Positions 1 through 7,364 are shown, counted from the stretch's first letter. The stretch is DNA of 14,618 nucleotides from Geothermobacter sp964501815 (GCA_964501815.1 CAZCUR010000062.1:1-14618); one strand, 5' to 3'. Numbers and translations are program-made. The notes: generated by a model from the letters alone, not told the origin.

Positions 1-6
1 AGCCAG

Positions 7-1791
7 CTAGATGACGGCGGAACCGTACAGGCCGGGAAAGCGTCGGCCCATCTCCGTCTCGAGGTAGCGGGCCACCTCATCTGCGGTGGACAAGTCGAGG
101 ACATGGGCCAGCAGCTCCTCGGCTTCCTGGCGCCGGACCTGGCGAATAATGCGCTTGACCCGGGAGATACAGGGAGCGTTCATCGACAGTTCGGTGAATT
201 CCAGCCCGAGCAAGACCGGCAGATAGAGCGGTTCTGCGGCCATCTCCCCGCACATGGCCACGGGAATCCCTGCTGCCCTGCCGGCGCGACTGATCATCTG
301 CAGGGCCCGCAATACCGCCGGGTGCAGGGGTTCATACAGATAGGCGACATGCTCGTTGCCGCGATCGACCGCCAGACAGTACTGCACCAGGTCGTTGGTA
401 CCGACGGAGAAAAAGTCGACCTCGGCGGCCAGGCGGTCGGCGATCAGGGCAGCCGCCGGGGTTTCGACCATAATACCTACAGTTATCGTCTCGTCAAAAG
501 CTTCCTGCGCGGCCCGCAGCTCGTTCATGCACTCTTCCAGCAGGGCCTTGCATCGCCTTACCTCGGCCACACCACTGATCATCGGAAACATCACCCGCAC
601 AGGGCCGTGGGCCGAAGCACGCAGGATAGCGCGCAACTGGGTCTTGAGCAGACTGGTTTCCGCCAGGGAAAAACGGACTCCGCGCAATCCCAGGGCGGGA
701 TTGGCCTCGTCGGCCAGGTTGATCTCCTGAACGAACTTGTCGCCGCCGGAATCGAGGGTGCGGATGGTGACCTCATGGGGCGCGACGGTATCGACCAGCT
801 TGCGGTAAGCCTGATACTGCTCTTCTTCCCCGGGAGGGGTGGTGCGGCCGAAAAAGAGAAATTCAGAGCGATACAGTCCGATTCCCTCGGCCCCCGAGGT
901 CTTGACCTGGTCAAGTTCCGCCGGGAGCTCGACGTTGGCGCGCAGCACCAGGCGATAACCGTCCGGGGTCTCGGCCGCCAGGGTCCGGTAGCTGAGGAGC
1001 TCTTTCTCGAAATATTCGTAACGCTGGCGTTTCTGCAGGTATTCGCGAAAGGTCGACGGGGACGGGTTCAGGATCACCGTACCGGCGCTGCCGTCAATGA
1101 TCACCGGCGTGCCGCCGGGGACCAGTGCCGTGATGTTCTCAAGCCCGACCACCGCGGGAATTCCGAGAGAACGCGCAACAATGGCCGTGTGGGAGGTGCG
1201 TCCCCCCACATCGGTGACAAACCCGAGAACCTTGTTCTGATCGATTTGCATGGTTTCGGCGGGTGACAGGTCGTGAGCGACCACAATCGCCTTGCGTTCA
1301 AGCGAAGAAAGGTCCTGGCGGGATTCCCCCATCAGATTACGCAACAGGCGCTCACCCACCGAGTCGATATCGTTCATCCGCTCCCGCAGATAGTCGTCCT
1401 CAATCGAGGCAAAGACCTCGCGAAAACGTTCGAGAGCTCTTTTCAGCGCACCTTCGGCATTGAGAAGCAGCTCCCGGATGCCATGCAGGGTCTCATCATG
1501 AAGCATCTGGTCGTCCAGCATCATCAGGTGGGTGTCGATGATGTAGACATGTTCCTCAGGATGCTTTTCAGCAACCTTGCGACGGACCTCCTCAAGCTGC
1601 CGGCGCGACTGTGCCACGGCCTCTTCGAACGCGGCAATCTCAGCATCGACGTCACTCGGTTCGATGGAACGCTCCATGGCCGCCATCCGCGCCCTGCTGA
1701 GCAGATGGGCCTCTCCAATGGCAATTCCGGGGGAAACCCCGAGACCGACCAGAAAGGTATCGACCGCTATTTCAGTCTTCGCCGAAACCAT
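7..1791 (-). CDS. ptsI: PTS Enzyme I (phosphoenolpyruvate-protein phosphotransferase)
   Basis: Cytoplasmic enzyme that takes phosphate from PEP onto a histidine and passes it to HPr, the first step of the PTS. Numbering from a possible TTG start at 1797, the N-terminal part has the LGVSPGIAIG opening and the phosphohistidine motif GGRTSHTAIVARS with His203. The C-terminal PEP-binding barrel shows GIGLYRSEFLF (about 305-315), the metal/PEP segment GIMVETPAA (441-449), SVGTNDLVQY (464-473) and the conserved Cys516 in AMCGEMA. Length (594-596 aa) is normal. The ATG at 1791 is chosen. The in-frame TTG at 1797 has a GGGG at better spacing (6 nt, against 12 for the ATG) and cannot be excluded. Either start lies inside the end of ptsH, an overlap of 20-26 bases that suggests coupling. 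It is the last gene seen of the run; its stop lies 6 bases from the window edge, so any terminator is outside. Confidence 0.97.
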   Translation of the reverse strand: MVSAKTEIAVDTFLVGLGVSPGIAIGEAHLLSRARMAAMERSIEPSDVDAEIAAFEEAVAQSRRQLEEVRRKVAEKHPEEHVYIIDTHLMMLDDQMLHDETLHGIRELLLNAEGALKRALERFREVFASIEDDYLRERMNDIDSVGERLLRNLMGESRQDLSSLERKAIVVAHDLSPAETMQIDQNKVLGFVTDVGGRTSHTAIVARSLGIPAVVGLENITALVPGGTPVIIDGSAGTVILNPSPSTFREYLQKRQRYEYFEKELLSYRTLAAETPDGYRLVLRANVELPAELDQVKTSGAEGIGLYRSEFLFFGRTTPPGEEEQYQAYRKLVDTVAPHEVTIRTLDSGGDKFVQEINLADEANPALGLRGVRFSLAETSLLKTQLRAILRASAHGPVRVMFPMISGVAEVRRCKALLEECMNELRAAQEAFDETITVGIMVETPAAALIADRLAAEVDFFSVGTNDLVQYCLAVDRGNEHVAYLYEPLHPAVLRALQMISRAGRAAGIPVAMCGEMAAEPLYLPVLLGLEFTELSMNAPCISRVKRIIRQVRRQEAEELLAHVLDLSTADEVARYLETEMGRRFPGLYGSAVI

Positions 1792-2038
1792 TTTCAATCA
1801 GTGCCCCGATAGCCTCCATGGCTTCCACTTCATCCTCTCCGCTGATGGCTATCCGAATGGTGGCTCCTTTGGGGGCCGCCAGCATCAAAATCCCCATAAT
1901 GCTCTTGCCATTGACCTCAACATCGTCTTTCCCGATCAGAACATCGGCCCGAAACCTGCCGGCCAGCTGCACCAGCTGGGCCGCCGCCCGCGCATGAAGT
2001 CCCAGTCGGTTGACAATGGTAAATTCCTTTTCAATCAT
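1772..2038 (-). CDS. ptsH: Phosphocarrier protein HPr
   Basis: Small cytoplasmic phosphocarrier of 88 aa, the usual family length. The catalytic site RLGLHARAA carries His15, which accepts phosphate from EI and hands it to EIIA proteins. The regulatory site NGKSIMGIL carries Ser46 at its classical position, the residue phosphorylated by HPr kinase. With hprK about 3 kb upstream in the same run, this HPr is likely doubly modified, as in Firmicutes; that is an inference from both sites being present. The start is the ATG after a G-rich ribosome site (GAGGGGCAGGGGG). It lies 18 bases after the EIID stop and overlaps ptsI at its 3' end. Confidence 0.97.
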   Translation of the reverse strand: MIEKEFTIVNRLGLHARAAAQLVQLAGRFRADVLIGKDDVEVNGKSIMGILMLAAPKGATIRIAISGEDEVEAMEAIGALIENGFGED

Positions 2039-2056
2039 CCCCCTGCCCCTCGTGCA

Positions 2057-2797
2057 TCAATGGAACAACAGGGTCAGCGGCACCCAGAGCGCCACGACCG
2101 CAAAAACCAGTACCAACGGTGAAATGCCGATTCGAACCAGGTAGCTTCCGCCCAGAATCGCCGGCAGAGCCGCCAACCCCCAAAACGGGGCCACATCCTC
2201 TCTTTCGAGCCCATGTATCAGCCAGTAGGCACACCACCCCCCCAGCAGAACGATGGTCGCCTCCTTGACGCGGATGGCGAGATCGGGCAGATGCCAGCGC
2301 TGAATCGTCTCCACCAGGGCTCCCCCCTTGCGCCACCCAAGATAGAAACCGGCAATGCGGCAATAAAGGGCCGGTATATTAAACAGCGCCAACAGCCCCA
2401 CGCCCGCCCAGGGAAGCCCCGCCGCTGCCAGAAACAGAGCGACCACCGCCGCCATGGGACGCAGACCGCCCCAAAAAAAGGCATCCCCGATGGCGGCGTA
2501 GGGAGCCATGAGCATGCGGCCAAACTCATCACCCGCCGCCATCTTGTGCGCGCCATCCACCTCCTGGTGCAGCATACCCCCGAGAACGGGCATGGCCATA
2601 AAGGGATGGGTGTTGAAATAGTCGAGATAACGGCGAAAATACTCCCCGCGCTGTCCCTCGGGAGCCAGCCGGCGCAGGGCCGGAGCCAGTACAAACAGGG
2701 CCCCAAGCCCCTGCATCTTTTCAAACCCCCAGCTGGCCTGCAGCAAAAAACCGCGCAGAATGCAGTTCCTGAGAATCTTTCCGCTGAGTCTCTCCAT
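2057..2797 (-). CDS. PTS mannose/fructose/sorbose-family subunit IID
   Basis: Membrane component of a mannose-type sugar permease, working with the IIC protein encoded just upstream. Family hallmarks are GFLLQASWGFEKMQGLG (16-32), FNTHPFMAMPVLGG (61-74) and APYAAIGDAFFWGGLRP (98-114). Hydrophobic segments lie near 114-150, 180-196 and 204-246. At 246 aa it is shorter than the roughly 280 aa of E. coli ManZ, but the recognised motifs are all present, so it looks intact. An open frame extends to 2989 but runs through the 3' end of the IIC gene. The ATG at 2797 lies 5 bases after the IIC stop and gives the conserved N-terminus. No clear Shine-Dalgarno is seen, consistent with coupled translation. 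The sugar transported cannot be told from sequence. Confidence 0.92.
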   Translation of the reverse strand: MERLSGKILRNCILRGFLLQASWGFEKMQGLGALFVLAPALRRLAPEGQRGEYFRRYLDYFNTHPFMAMPVLGGMLHQEVDGAHKMAAGDEFGRMLMAPYAAIGDAFFWGGLRPMAAVVALFLAAAGLPWAGVGLLALFNIPALYCRIAGFYLGWRKGGALVETIQRWHLPDLAIRVKEATIVLLGGWCAYWLIHGLEREDVAPFWGLAALPAILGGSYLVRIGISPLVLVFAVVALWVPLTLLFH

Positions 2798-2802
2798 GGG
2801 CG

Positions 2803-3501
2803 TCACAGAACCCAGCCCGCCAGATAGACGGCCAGAAATGAGGCGCAAAACAGGGTCAAACTGCGACTGACGTTCAAAGTCGCCAGCAGTACACTGGCCC
2901 CGACCAGTGGCAGACTCAATCCGACCGGAAAATGGATCTGTCCGATAACGGGCAAAACCAGGGGTTCGAGGGCCCGGCCGACAACCCATCCCGCGCCGAC
3001 GACAATCGTATAGGTCCCGAGACAGGCCAGGGTGAAATGGATCAGACCACGCAGGTGGATGCGCTCAACAGCAGCGTCATCCTCCCGTTCCAGTCGGACC
3101 AGGAGCAGCTCTGGAAGGCGGTCATTGCGACGACGAGCCCAATGCTCAAGCAGCAACCCGGTCTTGGCCAGCGGCAAGGCCAGCAGAAGACAGTAGAGCG
3201 TCTGCGCCGCAGAAACATTTTCTCCACCGGCAAAAAGGGCGCACAGAACGACGGCGCCCACCGAGGCCTGGGTGTCATCGGGAGGAACGGTTGCGCCCAC
3301 CGGCAACCGACCGAGCCAGATGAGCTCGGCAAGAATGCCAACAGTCAGCCCGGCCTGCAGCTGTCCGACCACCATACCGGTCAGGGGGGCGCAGACCAAG
3401 GGGCGGCACAGCATGAACTGCCCCACGGGCATGCGGTCCAGCCCTGCCAGAAGCGCCATCAAAGCCCCGCCCATAAGGGTCGGCAAAAGCGTCGTCTCCA
3501 T
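2803..3501 (-). CDS. PTS mannose/fructose/sorbose-family subunit IIC
   Basis: Integral membrane sugar-translocating subunit of a mannose-type EII. The 232-aa product is strongly hydrophobic. Segments with family character include GGALMALLAGLDRMPVGQFM (11-30), GMVVGQLQAGLTVGILAELIWLG (42-64) and the loop LPVGATVPPDDTQASVGAVV (66-85). Further hydrophobic stretches lie near 98-118, 152-176 and 190-232. It is shorter than E. coli ManY (about 265 aa). The ATG at 3501 shares one base with the TGA of the IIB gene (TGATG), a classic coupled junction. A longer open frame to 3549 overlaps IIB and is not needed. Specificity is unknown, and no sugar-metabolism gene lies beside it to suggest a substrate. 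Confidence 0.92.
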   Translation of the reverse strand: METTLLPTLMGGALMALLAGLDRMPVGQFMLCRPLVCAPLTGMVVGQLQAGLTVGILAELIWLGRLPVGATVPPDDTQASVGAVVLCALFAGGENVSAAQTLYCLLLALPLAKTGLLLEHWARRRNDRLPELLLVRLEREDDAAVERIHLRGLIHFTLACLGTYTIVVGAGWVVGRALEPLVLPVIGQIHFPVGLSLPLVGASVLLATLNVSRSLTLFCASFLAVYLAGWVL

Positions 3502-3980
3502 CAGCGCACCAGTTTTCTCCAGGGGCGCGGGCGGTCTCCGGGCACACACTGCGACTGGATCTTGACCCCTTCCTCCACCTCAAGCGCTTCCAGGTTGGCT
3601 ATATCGCCGTTGTCCAAAAAAATGGTACAGCTGCACCGCAACTTGCCCTCACCTGCGTGCATATTGCCCAGATTCAGTTCCTCAAAGGGCATACCCAGTC
3701 GGTGGGCCGCCAGGGCGTCACGGGAGTTTTCAAACAGGACAAGGACCCTCCGGCCCTCGAATTCCCCCCGGGCAAAAGCCGCTGCGACAGCCTCGATACT
3801 GTCGATGCATACGCCAATACAACTCGGCACCGAAGCCGCCATCATGGTGCGCCGGAGCCGGTCGGCTGCGAGCCGGTCATTGGCGACGACAACATAGTCG
3901 GCCCGGGTGTGCGGAACCCAGGCCTCAAGCACTTGTCCGTGAATCAGCCGATTGTCAATCCTGGCCAGGACAACCGCCAT
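3501..3980 (-). CDS. PTS mannose/fructose/sorbose-family subunit IIB
   Basis: Cytoplasmic phosphotransfer subunit that takes phosphate from IIA and passes it to the incoming sugar. The N-terminal motif ARIDNRLIHGQVLEAW contains the phosphorylatable histidine, His14. The family segment LNLGNMHAGEGK lies at 102-113. Length (159 aa) is normal, so this is a free-standing IIB, not a IIAB fusion as in E. coli ManX. It has five cysteines, including a Cys116-Ser-Cys118 pair; no role is known to me. The ATG is preceded by GGAG at 9 nt and lies 23 bases after the IIA stop. The 3' end overlaps the IIC start by one base. Confidence 0.95.
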   Translation of the reverse strand: MAVVLARIDNRLIHGQVLEAWVPHTRADYVVVANDRLAADRLRRTMMAASVPSCIGVCIDSIEAVAAAFARGEFEGRRVLVLFENSRDALAAHRLGMPFEELNLGNMHAGEGKLRCSCTIFLDNGDIANLEALEVEEGVKIQSQCVPGDRPRPWRKLVR

Positions 3981-4003
3981 CGATACAACTCCAATCCATG
4001 ATT

Positions 4004-4402
4004 TCAGCGCAGCAGCTCACTGGCGACAGTGATAGCCTGCTGCCCGTAACCCTTGAGCAGACCCGCCAGTTCCTTCAGGGACAGGGATTCCTGACTGTGG
4101 AAAAACTTGATCACCATGGGCAGATTGACACCCGTTACCACTTCAATGTGATCCGGGTCCAAAAAGGACAGACTGACGTTGGACGGGGTGCCGCCGAACA
4201 TATCGGTCATGATAACAACACCGTCCTTGTCCCGGTTGACTTCTTCAACGGCCGCGCGAATGCGTTCCTGAATTTCGTCCGGGCCATGTTCCGGCAGGAC
4301 CGCTACGGCACGGGCCCCTTCCAGAGGGCCGATAATCAATTCCGCCGCAGCGAGCAGCTCGTCTGCAAGACGCGCATGGGTGGCGACAACGAGACCAATC
4401 AT
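4004..4402 (-). CDS. PTS mannose-family subunit IIA
   Basis: Cytoplasmic IIA protein that accepts phosphate from HPr. The sequence opens MIGLVVATHARLADELL with the active-site histidine at position 9, and MTDMFGGTPSNVS (65-77) carries the conserved Asp67. Length (132 aa) equals a single IIA domain. In Deltaproteobacteria such a IIA often occurs alone as a regulator; here it is followed by IIB, IIC and IID, so transport is plausible. The ATG at 4402 is chosen because it gives the canonical N-terminus. The open frame reaches 4519, but that extension lies inside rapZ. The rapZ stop is 5 bases upstream. The ribosome site is weak (an AAGAG run within the rapZ end), suggesting coupling. Confidence 0.95.
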   Translation of the reverse strand: MIGLVVATHARLADELLAAAELIIGPLEGARAVAVLPEHGPDEIQERIRAAVEEVNRDKDGVVIMTDMFGGTPSNVSLSFLDPDHIEVVTGVNLPMVIKFFHSQESLSLKELAGLLKGYGQQAITVASELLR

Positions 4403-4407
4403 ATCAG

Positions 4408-5271
4408 CTATTTTCTCTTTACATCCCGATGGGCCACATCCAGCTTGACCCCGCTTCCGTCCAAAAGCTCCCGCAACCGTTCGACCACGGCGACACTGCG
4501 ATGGCGGCCACCGGTACAACCGACCGAAACCGTCAGATAGCTCTTGCCTTCCCGCTGATACTCCGGCAACAGAAATGCCAGCAACTCAACCGTCCTGTCA
4601 AGGAACCCCTGGCCAAGGGGGTTGTCGAGAGCAAATGCGGCGACGCCCTCATCGAGTCCGGTGCCATCCTTCAGGTCGGGAACGAAATGGGGATTGGGCA
4701 GAAAACGGACATCCAGCACCAGATTGGAATCGGTCGGCACCCCATAGCGAAAGCCGAAGGATTGCAGCAGCACGGCAAGGGGAGCCGCCTTTTCACCACA
4801 AACCGTTTTGACCACCTGATCACGCAGTTGGTGCGGAGTCAGCCAGGAGGAATCGATGGTCAGATTGGCCTGTTTCTGCAGTTTGAGCAAAATATCCCGC
4901 TCCAGGGCGATCCCCTCCTGAACCAGGCCTTCTCCGGCCAGGGGATGACGGCGGCGGGTTTCGGAAAAACGGCGCACGATCACGTCATCGGCGCTGTCAA
5001 GGAAAAGGATGTCAATCTGGTAACCGGCCTGGCGGATGGCGGCCAGCGTCCGGTCCAGCTCGTCGAGGAATTTACGGCTGCGCACGTCAATGACGACGGC
5101 AATCCCCGGTCCGGAACTGTCTCTCAGGGCGGTCAGGCCCAGACACTGGGGCAGGAGCGGAAGGGGAAGGTTGTCGATGACAAAAAATCCGGCATCTTCC
5201 AGGGCCTTGGCGGCACAGCTCTTTCCCGATCCGGACAAGCCGGTGATGACAACAACGCGGCGACCGGTCAT
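4408..5271 (-). CDS. rapZ: RNase adapter / nucleotide-binding protein RapZ (YvcJ family)
   Basis: P-loop nucleotide-binding protein of 287 aa, normal for the family. The Walker A motif GLSGSGKS lies at 11-18, DNLP at 33-36, RFSETRRRHPL at 101-111, SFGFRYGVPTDSNLVLDVRFLPNPH-type sequence at 171-195, and the C-terminal GCTGGRHRSV at 251-260. In E. coli RapZ guides RNase E to the sRNA GlmZ and senses glucosamine-6-phosphate; in Bacillus YvcJ binds GTP. Which role applies here cannot be read from sequence. The start ATG overlaps the hprK stop by 4 bases (ATGA). The short basic C-terminus (VKRK) ends 5 bases before the IIA gene. Its place between hprK and a PTS EIIA argues for a link to carbon or cell-envelope precursor control. 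Confidence 0.95.
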   Translation of the reverse strand: MTGRRVVVITGLSGSGKSCAAKALEDAGFFVIDNLPLPLLPQCLGLTALRDSSGPGIAVVIDVRSRKFLDELDRTLAAIRQAGYQIDILFLDSADDVIVRRFSETRRRHPLAGEGLVQEGIALERDILLKLQKQANLTIDSSWLTPHQLRDQVVKTVCGEKAAPLAVLLQSFGFRYGVPTDSNLVLDVRFLPNPHFVPDLKDGTGLDEGVAAFALDNPLGQGFLDRTVELLAFLLPEYQREGKSYLTVSVGCTGGRHRSVAVVERLRELLDGSGVKLDVAHRDVKRK

Positions 5272-6242
5272 TCCAGGTTGTCCCCGATGATTCGATGGGC
5301 ATGCAGCCAGGCGGTTTCGGCCATCCGTTTTTCCAGCCGGTCCTGAAATTCGACCGCGCTGTTGTAACCCATCTCCTTCAAAAGCTGGTTGCGCGCGGCA
5401 ACCTCAACGATACTGGTGATATTCCGACCTGGACGCACCGGAATTTTCAGCAAGGGGACGGCGATATCGAGAATGGTGTGGGTCTCTTCCTCGAGCCCGA
5501 GGCGGTCATAATCATGGCCGTCCTCCCATTGGACCAGTTCCAGGGCCAAATCGATCTTCTTGCGTTCGCGAATGGCGGCAACCCCGAACAGGTGCTTGAT
5601 GTTGATGATGCCCAGTCCGCGGATCTCCATGTGATAATGGAGCAGGTCCATGCCTTCGCCAAAGAGCACGGCCGGCAGTTTTTTGCGGACCTTGACAACA
5701 TCATCCGCAACCAGCCGGTGCCCGCGCAGCACCAGGTCAAGAGCACATTCACTTTTACCGATGCCGCTTTTGCCCAGCAGCAGCACCCCGACGCCCAAAA
5801 CGTCGACCAGAACACCATGAATAGTGGTGGACGGCAGCAGCCGTTCTTCGAGAAAGGTGGTTATCAGCGAGATAAAAACGGAACTTTGATGATGGGTGCG
5901 CAGAAGGGGGATGTTTTGCTGTTCCGCACGCCTGAGCAATTCGTCAGGCACCTTTTGGCCCTTGGTGACGACAAAACCACAGATGTCGGCCTGGAACAGT
6001 TTTTCCAGGTTGCTGCGCGCCTTGTCGGCAGGGAGCTGGGCGAGATAGGAGAGTTCCGTGGACCCGAGGACCTGAAGCCGGTCACTGTGAAGATTTTCCA
6101 CGTAACCGGCCAGCGCCAGGCCCGGTTTCTGAATACGGGGAACCCGGACCTGACGACCCAAACCGGCTTCGCCAGCCAGCAGCTCAAGATCGAGTCCGGC
6201 TTCTTTTTCACTCAGAATCTCTTCAACGCTGATGGATGGCAT
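5268..6242 (-). CDS. hprK: HPr kinase/phosphorylase
   Basis: Bifunctional cytoplasmic enzyme that phosphorylates and dephosphorylates HPr on Ser46. Length is 324 aa. The N-terminal domain carries GLALAGYVE (41-49). The catalytic core shows His142 in IHGVLVDVLG, the Walker A GKSGIGKS at 157-164, VADDVV (178-183), the signature MEIRGLGIINI (205-215) and the C-terminal loop PVRPGRN (268-274). All key elements are present, so both activities are likely kept. The start is fixed: an in-frame TGA lies two codons upstream of the ATG. The ribosome site is weak (GGGC only). It lies 29 bases after ptsN and overlaps rapZ by 4 bases. Its partner HPr is encoded downstream in the same run with Ser46 intact. 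Confidence 0.97.
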   Translation of the reverse strand: MPSISVEEILSEKEAGLDLELLAGEAGLGRQVRVPRIQKPGLALAGYVENLHSDRLQVLGSTELSYLAQLPADKARSNLEKLFQADICGFVVTKGQKVPDELLRRAEQQNIPLLRTHHQSSVFISLITTFLEERLLPSTTIHGVLVDVLGVGVLLLGKSGIGKSECALDLVLRGHRLVADDVVKVRKKLPAVLFGEGMDLLHYHMEIRGLGIINIKHLFGVAAIRERKKIDLALELVQWEDGHDYDRLGLEEETHTILDIAVPLLKIPVRPGRNITSIVEVAARNQLLKEMGYNSAVEFQDRLEKRMAETAWLHAHRIIGDNLE

Positions 6243-6271
6243 GGCTCAGGGCCCGGTTGACTTGCGGTCAC

Positions 6272-6733
6272 CTAGAGGGCTTCTTCCCGCTGCTGGATAA
6301 TGGCGAAAATATCCTCGGCGCTTTCGGCGTCAATCAGCGCCTGTCGAACATCGGCGTTCTTGAGCAGCTTGGATATCCGCGCCAGGGTTTTGAGGTGGAC
6401 ACCGACCGATTCCTCGGGCGCAACCAGCAGAAAAAACAGGTGCGCCGGCTGCCCGTCCATGGAATCGAAATCGACACCCGAGCGACTGCGGCCAAAGGAA
6501 AGGAGCAACCGGTCGAGCTGTTTCAGCTTGCCGTGCGGGATGGCGACACCGTCGCCGATTCCGGTGCTGCCCAGACTCTCACGCTCCTTGAGCACCTCGA
6601 CGACCTCATCACGGTTCAAGCCGGGCTCAACTCTGAGCAGAGCGTCGGTCAGTTCCGCGAGCACCTCATTTTTGCCGGTGGCGGACAGGGAGGGATTGAT
6701 GGCTTCGGGTTTGAGCAATTCGGTCAGCTTCAT
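6272..6733 (-). CDS. ptsN: PTS nitrogen regulatory protein EIIA-Ntr
   Basis: EIIA-Ntr family protein of about 153 aa, the end acceptor of a regulatory phosphorelay. The phosphorylation site TGIGDGVAIPHGK has its histidine at 67 (69 if the upstream ATG is used), and VGVHLKTLARISKLL gives the second conserved histidine region. Two ATGs lie six bases apart (6739 and 6733). The only SD-like element, GGTGA, is too close to the first and well placed (7 nt) for the second, so 6733 is preferred. It sits in the conserved rpoN-hpf-ptsN order. The local EI and HPr may feed it, since no EI-Ntr or NPr gene is in the window. A hairpin lies between it and hpf. Confidence 0.95.
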   Translation of the reverse strand: MKLTELLKPEAINPSLSATGKNEVLAELTDALLRVEPGLNRDEVVEVLKERESLGSTGIGDGVAIPHGKLKQLDRLLLSFGRSRSGVDFDSMDGQPAHLFFLLVAPEESVGVHLKTLARISKLLKNADVRQALIDAESAEDIFAIIQQREEAL

Positions 6734-6754
6734 GTTCATTTCACCGGATAAACG

Positions 6755-6784
6755 GCAGGGGAAGAGGCTCTCCCCTTCCCCTGC
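6755..6784 (-). terminator. Hairpin between hpf and ptsN (possible weak terminator or attenuator)
   Basis: A perfect 10-bp inverted repeat, GCAGGGGAAG with CTTCCCCTGC, flanks a 10-base loop in the 61-base gap after the hpf stop. In the transcript it is followed by CGTTTATCC, so the U-run is only three bases and full termination is doubtful. It more probably lowers expression of ptsN and genes beyond, or protects the upstream mRNA 3' end. The repeat is seen directly; its effect is inferred. Confidence 0.45.
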
Positions 6785-6800
6785 GGCTGTTGGTGTAGTT

Positions 6801-7352
6801 TCAGGCGCGCTGCTGCGGCGTTATCAGGCCGTAGTTACCGTCCTTGCGCCGGTAAACGACGTTGATTTCTTCGGTTTCGGCATCAGTAAAGACCAGAAAG
6901 TCCTTTTCAAGCAGATCCATCTGCATGACGGCCTCCTCGACCGCCATCGGTTTGACCGAAAAGGTTTCCGTCTTGACAATGACAGGTTCGGTGTCGACCT
7001 CTTCGACCCGCTCCAGCTGGACGATGGCCTTCTGGACCTGACGTTCACGCCCCGACATGGGCTTGTGACGCTTCAGACGTTCCTTGTAACGTCTGAGCTG
7101 CCGTTCGATTTTGTCAACCACCGAATCGATCGCCGCGTACATATCGTTGGTGGTTTCGGTCCCCTTGATGGTGATTCCCTTGGCAACCAGGGTCACCTCA
7201 ACATGGTGGCGGATCTTCTTTTCCACCGAAAAGACCGCCTGCGCATCAATCGGCTCGTCAATGTACTTCTTGATCCTCGCCAGCTTCTCCTCCAGATAGG
7301 TGCGGATGGGGTCACTGGCTTCCATGTGTCTGAATGTGGTGGAAATCTGCAT
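6801..7352 (-). CDS. hpf: Ribosome hibernation promoting factor, long form
   Basis: Ribosome-associated protein of 183 aa. The N-terminal HPF/YfiA domain (about 1-100) starts MQISTTFRHMEASDPIRTYLEEKL, continues with KGTETTNDMYAAIDSVVDKIERQLRRYK and is rich in Lys and Arg, fitting rRNA binding. A linker leads to the C-terminal domain (about 125-183) with VKPMAVEEAVMQMDLLEKDFLVF and NVVYRRKDGNYGLITP, the domain that in long HPFs dimerises to join ribosomes into 100S particles. The ATG at 7352 is preferred over an in-frame upstream start at 7370 because a strong AGGAGGT lies 5 nt before it. It is the first gene after a 78-base gap following rpoN, with a promoter-like sequence there. Confidence 0.96.
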   Translation of the reverse strand: MQISTTFRHMEASDPIRTYLEEKLARIKKYIDEPIDAQAVFSVEKKIRHHVEVTLVAKGITIKGTETTNDMYAAIDSVVDKIERQLRRYKERLKRHKPMSGRERQVQKAIVQLERVEEVDTEPVIVKTETFSVKPMAVEEAVMQMDLLEKDFLVFTDAETEEINVVYRRKDGNYGLITPQQRA

Positions 7353-7357
7353 GCAAT

Positions 7358-7364
7358 ACCTCCT
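7358..7364 (-). promoter_or_regulatory. Shine-Dalgarno of hpf
   Basis: The transcript reads AGGAGGT, 5 nt before the ATG at 7352. It is the best ribosome site in the window and fixes the hpf start over the in-frame alternative at 7370. High translation fits a protein made in quantity on entry to stationary phase. Confidence 0.8.

Noticed and set aside
103..1266. Long plus-strand open frame (387 codons) opposite ptsI
   Set aside because: It is a shadow of ptsI on the other strand, common in GC-rich genes. It shows no domain or motif, while the minus strand encodes a full Enzyme I.
2798..2989. N-terminal extension of EIID (64 residues)
   Set aside because: The extra part lies within the EIIC coding end and has no EIID character. 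The ATG at 2797 restores the family N-terminus.
2932..3897. Plus-strand open frame opposite EIIB/EIIC
   Set aside because: Composition is low-complexity and rich in Gln, Arg and Pro, with no recognisable family. The opposite strand has two well-supported PTS genes.
5295..6260. Plus-strand open frame of 321 codons opposite hprK
   Set aside because: It mirrors hprK almost exactly in extent, has no motif, and the hprK motifs are complete.
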